Assembly: GCA_945919165.1 (NCBI GenBank)
Contig: CAMEIZ010000122.1
Coordinates: 1 to 5,165 of the forward strand
DNA length: 5,165 nucleotides
Reading direction: 5' to 3'
DNA from: an uncultured Traorella sp.
GTDB lineage: Bacteria; Bacillota_I; Bacilli_A; Erysipelotrichales; Erysipelotrichaceae
Shown here: positions 1 through 5,165 of the stretch, piece by piece
How positions within the stretch are numbered: position 1 is the stretch's first letter
Layout: each line of letters starts with the position of its first letter
Program-made: the position numbers and the translations under genes
Notes under the pieces: model-generated
Told to the model about the DNA's origin: nothing
The model's database searches: none
What the model saw: the letters and a program-made list of their open reading frames with translations, nothing else

Positions 1-896
1 CGTTAATCTTTGCAAAGGATCAGACCATCTTGGGGATTATTGCCTGTCTGGATACGATCAAAAAATCAAGTGTTGAAGCAATTTCAAAACTGAAACAGCA
101 GGGTATACGCGTTGTGATGGTCACAGGTGATCACAAGAAAAGTGCAGCAGCCATTCAGCAGCAATGTGGTGCGGATGAAGTAATTGCAGAGGTATTGCCT
201 AGTGAAAAAGCGGATGTTGTTTTACGCTATCAACAAGATCAACAGGTTGTGGCAATGGTTGGAGATGGAATTAATGATGCTTTGGCATTAACAAATGCTG
301 ATGTTGGTATTGCGATTGGTGCCGGTAGTGATATAGCACTGGAAAGTGCCTCGATTATTCTGATGAGAAATGATTTAATGGATGTTTATAATGTCATCAA
401 GCTTTCCAAAGCTACTATGAAAAATATCAAAGAAAATCTGTTTTGGGCTTTTTTCTATAATGCAATCCTGATTCCTTTGGCTGCCGGAATCTTCTATATT
501 CCATTTTCAATTAAACTAAATCCCATGATAGCGGCAGCGGCTATGAGCCTTTCCAGTGTCAGTGTGGTCTGTAATGCCTTACGTTTACGAAAGTTTAAAA
601 TTGAACGAGTGGAAGAAACTCAAAAAAATAAACAAGAAGTACATCTAGAAATCAAACAGGAGGAAAAAAAGATGAATCAGAAAATAGTAAAAATTGAAGG
701 TATGATGTGTATGAATTGTGTTCGACATGTGGAAAAAGCACTCAAAAGTCTGGATAATGTCAGTGTAGAAGTATCATTAGAAGGGAAATGGGCTATATTA
801 ACAAGTGAACATGAAATCAATGATGAAAGAATTCGTCGTTTAATTGAAGAGGAAGGTTATCAAGTTTTAGGTATTGAGAAATATGAAGGCAGATAA
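1..896 (+). CDS. copA: Copper-exporting P1B-type ATPase CopA with C-terminal HMA domain (5' end outside window)
   Basis: This is the C-terminal part of a heavy-metal P-type ATPase that would pump Cu(I) out across the cytoplasmic membrane. The frame is open from the first base; the TTG at 30 is an internal Leu codon, since the preceding codons (LIFAKDQTI) continue the usual P-domain sequence. Visible in order: MVTGDH (about 117-134), the hinge motif GDGIND (261-278), M7 with the Tyr-Asn pair (456-461), and M8 with MSLSS (543-557) followed by NALRLR. Tyr-Asn in M7 and Met/Ser in M8 are the copper-site residues known for CopA, so Cu(I) specificity is well supported. The phosphorylation Asp, CPC motif, A-domain and any N-terminal HMA domains lie upstream and are not seen. 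After M8, a charged Lys/Glu/Gln-rich linker (about 593-671) leads to a C-terminal HMA domain with MMCMNC (702-719). Odd points are GDGINDALAL, with Leu (282-284) where the family usually has Pro, and the HMA being at the C-terminus. csoR overlaps the 3' end. Confidence 0.95.
   Translation, partial: LIFAKDQTILGIIACLDTIKKSSVEAISKLKQQGIRVVMVTGDHKKSAAAIQQQCGADEVIAEVLPSEKADVVLRYQQDQQVVAMVGDGINDALALTNADVGIAIGAGSDIALESASIILMRNDLMDVYNVIKLSKATMKNIKENLFWAFFYNAILIPLAAGIFYIPFSIKLNPMIAAAAMSLSSVSVVCNALRLRKFKIERVEETQKNKQEVHLEIKQEEKKMNQKIVKIEGMMCMNCVRHVEKALKSLDNVSVEVSLEGKWAILTSEHEINDERIRRLIEEEGYQVLGIEKYEGR
672..896 (+). CDS. Possible CopZ-like copper chaperone from an in-frame internal start within copA
   Basis: The sequence shows a near-perfect ribosome binding site, CAGGAGG (657-663), eight bases before an ATG (672) in the same frame as copA. 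Starting here would give a free 74-residue protein that is exactly the HMA domain: beta1 KIVKIEG, the metal loop GMMCMNC with both Cys (codons 708 and 717), helix 1 VRHVEKAL, and a normal ferredoxin-like remainder ending with the copA stop codon. Length and content match free-standing CopZ chaperones (about 70 residues), which deliver Cu(I) to CopA and CsoR. The fusion polypeptide is certain from the open frame. Separate production of the short form is inference; the SD-like run could instead be chance in a Lys/Glu-coding linker (QEEKK codons are purine-rich). A former separate copZ fused to copA by loss of a stop codon would also explain the arrangement. Confidence 0.45.
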   Translation: MNQKIVKIEGMMCMNCVRHVEKALKSLDNVSVEVSLEGKWAILTSEHEINDERIRRLIEEEGYQVLGIEKYEGR

Positions 897-1146
897 AAAA
901 CAGCTGGATCGCTTAATGAATACGGCCAAAGGACAATTGAATGGTATTTCCAAAATGATCGAGGAGGATCGTTATTGTATTGATATTTCAACACAAATTA
1001 TGGCGGTGCAGGCAATCCTGGGAAAAGTAAATCGAGAGATCCTAAAAGCCCATCTGAATCATTGTGTAAAAGAAGCGATGATAGAGGGTAAAGGTGAAGA
1101 AAAAATCGATGAAATAATGCACATTTTAGAAAAAATGTCTAATTAG
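883..1146 (+). CDS. csoR: CsoR-family copper-sensing transcriptional repressor
   Basis: An 87-residue all-helical DNA-binding protein of the CsoR/RcnR (DUF156) family. Known members hold the copper efflux operon off as a tetramer and release DNA on binding Cu(I). The ligand set is complete: Cys32 (in RYCID), His57 and Cys61 (in HLNHC), with the same spacing (25 and 4) as the Cys-His-Cys site of Mycobacterium tuberculosis CsoR. Tyr31 and Glu77 fall where that protein has its second-shell Tyr and Glu. The N-terminal half LDRLMNTAKGQLNGI is the standard helix 1 with basic residues for DNA contact. ATG 883 is preferred because it starts at the usual family position; a TTG at 874 would add MRN. 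No good Shine-Dalgarno precedes either, and the gene overlaps the copA end by 14 bases, so translation is probably coupled. It lies directly downstream of its likely target copA; its operator should be upstream of copA, outside the window. Confidence 0.93.
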   Translation: MKADKKQLDRLMNTAKGQLNGISKMIEEDRYCIDISTQIMAVQAILGKVNREILKAHLNHCVKEAMIEGKGEEKIDEIMHILEKMSN

Positions 1147-1151
1147 AAGAA

Positions 1152-1180
1152 TTGACGAAAAGAGGTGGATATGGTATGAT
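1152..1180 (+). promoter_or_regulatory. Sigma-A promoter for the riboswitch-controlled P2-type ATPase
   Basis: TTGACG (1152-1157) and TATGAT (1175-1180) are separated by exactly 17 bases, and TGG just before the -10 supplies an extended -10 element. This is close to the full sigma-A consensus. The -35 begins six bases after the csoR stop codon. Predicted transcription start is about 1186-1188, giving a leader of roughly 155 bases before the ATPase start codon. An inverted repeat, GGTGGA-N11-TCCACC (1164-1186), sits across the spacer, -10 and start site and could be an operator. The assignment rests on sequence match and position only. Confidence 0.8.
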
Positions 1181-1203
1181 TCCACCGTTAAATAAAAACC
1201 CAC

Positions 1204-1300
1204 AATAAGGGGGAGTAGCTGATGAAGCAATTCATTATTACATTCGCCAGCACGATGTAAATCCGGATGTAATTATCAAATGATAAGCAAGACCTTTATT
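1204..1300 (+). ncRNA. yybP-ykoY family manganese riboswitch (aptamer)
   Basis: The leader contains GGGGGAGTAGC (1209-1219), the hallmark 5' conserved segment (GGGGAGUAGC) of the yybP-ykoY RNA family. That family binds Mn2+ and often precedes P-type cation ATPases and other Mn exporters. By eye the fold is: closing stem P1 of AATAAGG (1204-1210) with CCTTTATT (1293-1300, one bulged T); hairpin TGATGAA-GCAA-TTCATTA (1220-1237) with a GNRA-type loop; a long arm pairing 1237-1246 with 1264-1273, whose loop region carries CGCCAGCAC (1245-1253), resembling the conserved CGUCAACAC-like patch; and a small hairpin TTATC-AAAT-GATAA (1273-1286). The P1 3' strand lies inside the terminator 5' arm, so ligand-stabilised P1 should block termination: an ON switch for the ATPase. 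Helix names and the second conserved patch are from memory; the GGGGAGUAGC motif, position and gene context are the main support. Confidence 0.85.
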
Positions 1301-1326
1301 CATTTTTTTGAATAGGGTCTTTTATT
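1289..1326 (+). terminator. Intrinsic terminator, expression platform of the Mn riboswitch
   Basis: AGACCTTTATTCA (1290-1302) pairs with TGAATAGGGTCT (1309-1320), leaving one bulged T and one G-T pair, with a T-rich loop and a T-rich tail (1320-1330). It ends just before the ATPase ribosome binding site GAGGAGG (1332-1338). Its 5' arm contains the whole P1 3' strand of the aptamer (1293-1300), so aptamer closure and terminator formation are mutually exclusive. It is also the first recognisable terminator downstream of copA-csoR. Confidence 0.85.
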
Positions 1327-1342
1327 TATTTGAGGAGGAACT

Positions 1343-3937
1343 ATGTTAACAAAAACAGTAAAAGAAGTTGAAAAGGCATTGGATACCAATGTTGTCAGTG
1401 GACTGACCAGCGCTCAAGTTTCAAAACGTTTAGCTGAAAATGGCTATAATGAATTGGACAAAGCAAAAAAAGAAAGTATTTTAGTGAAATTTATTAATCA
1501 GTTTAAAGATGTTTTAGTGCTGATTCTATTAGCTGCAGCCGCAATTTCCATTGTGGTTGAACCTGGTGAATGGGTAGATTCTTTGATCATTGTCATTGTT
1601 GTATTGATTAATGCTGTAATTGGTGTGGTTCAGGAGAATAAGGCAGAAAAAAGTCTTGAAGCACTTCAAAAACTTAGTGCACCAACCGCAAAAGTAATAC
1701 GTAACAATCAACCCATGGTTATTGATGCCAGAGAGCTTGTAGTGGGCGATATCATGCTGTTAGAAGCAGGGGATTGTGTGGGAAGTGATGCCAGAATTAT
1801 TGAAAGTCATAACCTTCAGATCGATGAATCTGCTCTGACAGGTGAAAGCTTGCCGGTTCATAAAACAGCACAGCCTTTAGAAAGTGATGATTTACCTTTA
1901 GGTGATCGTATTAATATGGCTTATCAGTCATGTAATGTCACCTATGGGCGAGGTGTTGCCGTTGTCTGTGCTACCGGAATGAAAAATGAAGTCGGTAAGA
2001 TTGCAGGAATGCTGATGAATGAAAAACAGGAATTAACACCTTTACAGATTAAGTTAAATGAAATTGGCAAAATGATTGGTATGATGTGTATTGTCATCTG
2101 TATCGTTGTCTTTGCTATGGAATATTTCAGTGGTCTGGAAAGCCTTTTGGAAGCCTTTAAGACAAGTGTTGCCTTGGCGGTTGCCGCAATTCCAGAAGGT
2201 TTGACTGCAGTTGTAACGATTGTTTTAGCTTTATCGGTTCAAAAAATGGTAAAGCAGCATGCGATTGTACGTAAACTACCGGCTGTTGAAACTCTGGGAA
2301 GTACTTCTATTGTTTGTTCTGACAAGACTGGAACTTTGACGCAGAATAAAATGACGGTACTTGAAGTTTATAGTAAATCCGGTCTTAAAACACTTGAAGA
2401 AGCAAATAGTGAGTCAGAAATCGAAATGCTGAATTATTTTACATTGTGCAGTGATGCTCAGATCAAAGATGGTCAGCAGATAGGTGATCCAACAGAAGTA
2501 GCTCTTGTTGAAGCAAGCTTAAAGAAAAACTATTCCAAGGATGATTTGTTTCAAACTTATAAGCGTACTGAAGAATTAAGCTTTGATTCTGATCGTAAAA
2601 TGATGAGTGTTTTTTATGAAGTAAATGGAGAAATCATTTCGATTACAAAAGGTGGCTGTGATGTGATTCTGTCTCGCTGTGATCAGGCAGATGTTGATGA
2701 AATCATGAAAGCCAATAATCAGGTGGCAGATAAAGCTCTTCGAGTATTAGCGGTTGCTATTCGCAAATGGGATAAAATGCCGGATGTGATTGATTCAGAA
2801 ACAGTTGAAAATCATTTAACCTTTGTAGGACTAGTCGGTATGATTGATCCGCCGCGTCCTGAGGTGAAAGATGCCATAGCGACTGCAAAAAAAGCAGGTG
2901 TCCGTACGATTATGATTACCGGTGATCATATCAATACAGCAAGTGCTATCGCAAAAGAATTGGGCATTTTGTCAGAAGGCATGAAGGCCATCAGCGGAAG
3001 TGAATTAAGCAAGTTAAGTGATGAAGAGCTTTTGGCACATATCGAAGACTATGCTGTCTATGCTCGTGTAGCTCCTGAACATAAAGTTCGTATTGTAAAT
3101 GCCTGGCAGGCAAAAGGTCATGTTGTGGCGATGACAGGAGATGGTGTAAATGACGCACCTGCTTTAAAAACAGCTGATATTGGATGTGCTATGGGAATTA
3201 CAGGAACTGATGTTGCGAAAAGTGCAGCTGCCATGGTACTTACGGATGATAACTTTGCAACTATCATTACTTCAATCAAAGAAGGCCGCGGAATTTTTGA
3301 AAACATTCAAAAAGATGTTCAATATCTTTTATCCAGCAATATTGGTGAGGTTTTAACCATCTTTATGGCATCCTTGATTTCAATTGTGGTTCCTGCAAGT
3401 GGTTTTGGAGTTCCATTATTACCGATTCATTTATTATGGGTCAATCTGATTACGGATTCACTGCCTGCTTTTGCATTAGGACTTGAACCGACAGAAGCTA
3501 GTGTAATGGATCGTAAACCGCGTAAAAAAGATGAGGATTTCTTCTCAAATGGATTATTTACAACCATTGTATGGCAAGGTATCATGATCGGTGTTTTAAC
3601 GCTTATCTCTTATGCCTTTGGTGAAAGCATTAGTCATGAAACAGGTATGACCATGGCTTTTGTAACACTGTCAGTTGCTCAGCTTTTCCATTCTTTCAAT
3701 GTTAAAAGCAAAGAATCTATTTTCTCAAAACAGATTTTCAATAACAAATATCTATGGGGAAGTGCCCTGTTAGGAGCTCTTTTACAGATTATCATTATTA
3801 ATGTGCCTTTCTTTGCTGATATCTTCAAGCTGGTTCCGCTTTCATTGCCATGTACATTTGTATCGGTAGGACTAGCTTTCTGTACAGTTATCATTGTGGA
3901 AATTTACAAACTGATTTTACGTCATACAAATCGATAG
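1343..3937 (+). CDS. P2-type cation ATPase, probable Mn2+ (and/or Ca2+) exporter
   Basis: A complete 864-residue P2-type ATPase of the SERCA/PacL/LMCA1 branch that would export divalent cations across the cytoplasmic membrane using ATP. Domains: N-terminal cation-ATPase segment (1-50), M1-M2 (about 55-97), A-domain with TGES (166-169), M3-M4 (about 243-300) with PEGL (284-287), phosphorylation Asp327 in DKTGTLT, N-domain with KGG (436-438), P-domain with TGDGVNDAP (598-606), then M5-M10. Ion-site residues: Glu285 (M4), Asn666 and Glu669 (M5), Asn701, Thr704 and Asp705 (M6); SERCA's M8 Glu is replaced by Gln780. Site II is complete, so Ca2+-type coordination is possible. The Mn2+ riboswitch in its leader, and known Mn-exporting relatives under the same RNA (Lactococcus YoaB, pneumococcal MgtA), favour Mn2+. 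ATG 1343 follows GAGGAGG (1332-1338) at the expected distance. No N- or C-terminal metal-binding extension. Databases would probably label it 'calcium-translocating ATPase'. Confidence 0.93.
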   Translation: MLTKTVKEVEKALDTNVVSGLTSAQVSKRLAENGYNELDKAKKESILVKFINQFKDVLVLILLAAAAISIVVEPGEWVDSLIIVIVVLINAVIGVVQENKAEKSLEALQKLSAPTAKVIRNNQPMVIDARELVVGDIMLLEAGDCVGSDARIIESHNLQIDESALTGESLPVHKTAQPLESDDLPLGDRINMAYQSCNVTYGRGVAVVCATGMKNEVGKIAGMLMNEKQELTPLQIKLNEIGKMIGMMCIVICIVVFAMEYFSGLESLLEAFKTSVALAVAAIPEGLTAVVTIVLALSVQKMVKQHAIVRKLPAVETLGSTSIVCSDKTGTLTQNKMTVLEVYSKSGLKTLEEANSESEIEMLNYFTLCSDAQIKDGQQIGDPTEVALVEASLKKNYSKDDLFQTYKRTEELSFDSDRKMMSVFYEVNGEIISITKGGCDVILSRCDQADVDEIMKANNQVADKALRVLAVAIRKWDKMPDVIDSETVENHLTFVGLVGMIDPPRPEVKDAIATAKKAGVRTIMITGDHINTASAIAKELGILSEGMKAISGSELSKLSDEELLAHIEDYAVYARVAPEHKVRIVNAWQAKGHVVAMTGDGVNDAPALKTADIGCAMGITGTDVAKSAAAMVLTDDNFATIITSIKEGRGIFENIQKDVQYLLSSNIGEVLTIFMASLISIVVPASGFGVPLLPIHLLWVNLITDSLPAFALGLEPTEASVMDRKPRKKDEDFFSNGLFTTIVWQGIMIGVLTLISYAFGESISHETGMTMAFVTLSVAQLFHSFNVKSKESIFSKQIFNNKYLWGSALLGALLQIIIINVPFFADIFKLVPLSLPCTFVSVGLAFCTVIIVEIYKLILRHTNR

Positions 3938-3960
3938 TGTCATCATTGATGACACTTTTT
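3936..3960 (+). terminator. Intrinsic terminator after the P2-type ATPase gene
   Basis: A perfect 8-bp stem, AGTGTCAT (3936-3943) with ATGACACT (3949-3956), closes a five-base loop and is followed by a T run (3956-3960). The first stem bases are the last two of the ATPase stop codon TAG (3935-3937), so there is no spacer between gene end and hairpin. No matching A-run precedes the stem, so it should work only in the + direction. It separates the metal cluster from the peptidase gene. Confidence 0.88.
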
Positions 3961-3991
3961 GATTGTAGTTCAAAGAAAAGTAGAGTAAACT
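3959..3991 (+). promoter_or_regulatory. Weak candidate promoter for the M3 peptidase gene
   Basis: A promoter is expected between the terminator and the peptidase gene, but matches are poor. Options are TTGATT (3959-3964) with TAGAGT (3981-3986) at 16 bases, or TTGTAG (3963-3968) with TAAACT (3986-3991) at 17 bases. The second would start transcription about at the GGAGG ribosome binding site (3998-4002), which makes the first more workable. Low confidence; low-level read-through of the terminator may also contribute. Confidence 0.3.
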
Positions 3992-4010
3992 ATTGTTGGA
4001 GGAATTGAAA

Positions 4011-5165
4011 ATGAAATTTAGTGAATATAAATATGAACGACCTGATTTAGAATATGTTCAAAATCAATATGCCAACTATATTGAACAATTAAAACAGGCA
4101 AAAGATGTGGATGCATTTATGTGCACCTTTAAAGAAATGAATCAGTTAAGAGGCCATATTACAAGTATGATGACTCTGGCATCATTAAGGTATACGATTA
4201 ATACAGCCGATGAATTTTATTCAAATGAAAATGATTACTGGGATGAATATTCTCCTTATTATCAGCAATTGGATACCCGTTTGTATAAAACGATTTTGGA
4301 AAGTCAATGGTTGGATGAATTGAAGAAAAGAATACCTTCTCCATTTTTTGGTATTATTGAATGTCAGTTGAAATCGTTTGATGATGCTATTTTAGAAGAT
4401 CTGCAGCTAGAAAACAAAATAGCAACGCAATATGACAAATTGAAAGCATCTGCAAAAATCGAATTTGAAGGAAAAACATATACCCTTCCTGGTATTTCGG
4501 CATTATGTGAATCCAAAGATCGTGAAACAAGAAAAAAAGCTTTTGAAGCAAAGATGAAATTCTATGAAGATAATGAAGCTGAATTTGATCGAATTTACGA
4601 TGAATTAGTTCATGTTCGTGATACTATGGCAAAAAAATTGGGCTACAAGAATTTTACTGAACTTGGATATGTAAGAATGACTCGTTTGGATTACAATGAA
4701 GAAATGGTAGCGCAATATCGAAAAGAAGTCCTGGAAAATGTTGTGCCTTTGGCCAGTGAGTTAACTGAAAAGCAAAGAAAACGTTTGGGATTGGATAAAA
4801 TGGCTTATTATGATTTCGGTATTGAATTTGAAAGCGGGAATCCAACACCTAAAGGGACAAGTGAAGAACTGGTAGAAAAAGCAAGAAAAATGTATCATGA
4901 ATTATCACCTGAAACAGGTGAGTTCTTTGATATGATGATTAATCAGGAGCTCTTAGATCTTGTTAGTAAGCCAAATAAGGCACAGGGCGGATATTGCACG
5001 TATATCAGAGAATATGAGTCGCCATTTATTTTCTCTAATTTCAATGGGACCAGTGGTGATGTGGATGTTTTGACACATGAAGCCGGTCATGCTTTTCAGG
5101 TGTATTCTTCTCGTCATAACGAGCTGCCTGAACTGGAATTTCCAACATATGAATCCTGTGAAATT
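4011..5165 (+). CDS. M3-family zinc oligoendopeptidase, PepF-like (3' end outside window)
   Basis: The first 385 residues of a cytoplasmic zinc metallopeptidase of family M3 (M3B, oligoendopeptidase F-like), which cleaves short peptides in peptide recycling. The start MKFSEYKYERPDLE after GGAGG (3998-4002) matches the usual N-terminus of this subfamily. A long helical N-terminal region is followed by the catalytic motif HEAGH (residues 356-360, bases 5076-5090): His356 and His360 bind zinc and Glu357 is the general base. Glu384 in ESCEI is placed to be the third zinc ligand by analogy with the M3 family. No signal peptide or membrane segment is seen. Family members are about 550-600 residues, so roughly the last third is missing because the window ends. 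The frame is open to the last base with no damage. It lies behind a terminator and has no evident link to the metal genes. The symbol is left blank because several M3 paralogues often coexist. Confidence 0.93.
   Translation, partial: MKFSEYKYERPDLEYVQNQYANYIEQLKQAKDVDAFMCTFKEMNQLRGHITSMMTLASLRYTINTADEFYSNENDYWDEYSPYYQQLDTRLYKTILESQWLDELKKRIPSPFFGIIECQLKSFDDAILEDLQLENKIATQYDKLKASAKIEFEGKTYTLPGISALCESKDRETRKKAFEAKMKFYEDNEAEFDRIYDELVHVRDTMAKKLGYKNFTELGYVRMTRLDYNEEMVAQYRKEVLENVVPLASELTEKQRKRLGLDKMAYYDFGIEFESGNPTPKGTSEELVEKARKMYHELSPETGEFFDMMINQELLDLVSKPNKAQGGYCTYIREYESPFIFSNFNGTSGDVDVLTHEAGHAFQVYSSRHNELPELEFPTYESCEI

Noticed and set aside
30..32. TTG as a translation start giving a 288-residue protein
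   Set aside because: The frame is open upstream to the window edge and encodes normal P-domain sequence, so the gene is simply cut by the window.
874..882. TTG start for csoR three codons earlier
   Set aside because: ATG 883 gives the usual family N-terminus; neither has a clear ribosome binding site, so TTG cannot be fully excluded.
1164..1186. GGTGGA/TCCACC hairpin as a terminator for copA-csoR
   Set aside because: Only 6 bp with an 11-base loop and no T-run after it (GTTAAATAAAAA follows).
1198..1213. ACCC-ACAATAA-GGGGG as a CsoR operator
   Set aside because: The C/G-tract layout is only loosely CsoR-like, the G-run is accounted for by the aptamer, and a CsoR site is expected upstream of copA, outside the window.
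1222..1260. Short reading frame MKQFIITFASTM after AAGGGGG, like a leader peptide
   Set aside because: The apparent ribosome binding site is the conserved GGGGGAGTAGC of the Mn riboswitch and the frame lies inside its helices; structure explains the sequence better than coding. A resemblance to the start of DUF3343 proteins was considered too weak.
1176..1283. Frame beginning MIPPLNKNPQ, interrupted by TAA (1206-1208), then 24 open codons to TGA; possible broken gene
   Set aside because: Its ATG is within the -10 element, upstream of the expected transcription start, and the remaining codons fall in the riboswitch; no family recognised.
1529..1711. Minus-strand 60-residue reading frame
   Set aside because: Lies antisense within the ATPase gene, no recognisable domain or ribosome binding site.
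3118..3306. Minus-strand 62-residue reading frame
   Set aside because: Shadow of the conserved P-domain coding sequence of the ATPase.
3679..3894. Minus-strand 71-residue reading frame
   Set aside because: Antisense to the M8-M10 coding region, no support for expression or homology.
4654..4848. Minus-strand 64-residue reading frame
   Set aside because: Antisense within the well-supported M3 peptidase gene.

Overview
The window is AT-rich and densely packed, with all genes on the + strand and good AGGAGG-type ribosome binding sites. This fits a low-GC Gram-positive bacterium (Firmicutes/Bacillota). The protein style suggests a gut Erysipelotrichia- or Clostridia-like organism, but that placement is inference and no marker gene is present to confirm it. 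Both window edges cut through genes.

Layout: (1) 1-896 is the 3' part of a copper-exporting P1B-type ATPase gene (copA). It ends in an extra C-terminal copper-binding HMA domain that carries its own internal ribosome binding site and ATG. (2) 883-1146 overlaps it and encodes a CsoR-family copper-sensing repressor with an intact Cys-His-Cys site. (3) 1147-1342 is a regulatory intergenic region. It holds a near-consensus sigma-A promoter, a 5' leader that reads as a yybP-ykoY manganese riboswitch, and an intrinsic terminator whose 5' arm uses the same bases as the 3' strand of the aptamer closing stem. (4) 1343-3937 is a complete 864-residue P2-type (Ca2+/Mn2+-type) cation ATPase. (5) 3936-3960 is a strong intrinsic terminator. 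(6) 4011-5165 is the 5' part of an M3-family zinc oligoendopeptidase (PepF-like), cut by the window end just after its catalytic HEAGH motif.

Together, the first four elements form a metal-detoxification cluster. A copper efflux unit (pump, chaperone-like domain, sensor-repressor) is followed at once by a pump whose leader indicates that manganese turns it on. The proposed logic is that copper derepresses copA-csoR through CsoR, while Mn2+ binding to the leader RNA stabilises the aptamer, prevents the terminator and lets transcription enter the second ATPase gene. The peptidase appears to be an unrelated housekeeping gene, separated by a terminator.

The observations most worth following are the possible in-frame internal translation start that would release a free CopZ-like chaperone from copA mRNA, the Mn riboswitch that reassigns the 'calcium' ATPase to manganese, and the lack of a terminator of its own for the copper operon, whose transcripts would run into the manganese-controlled terminator.
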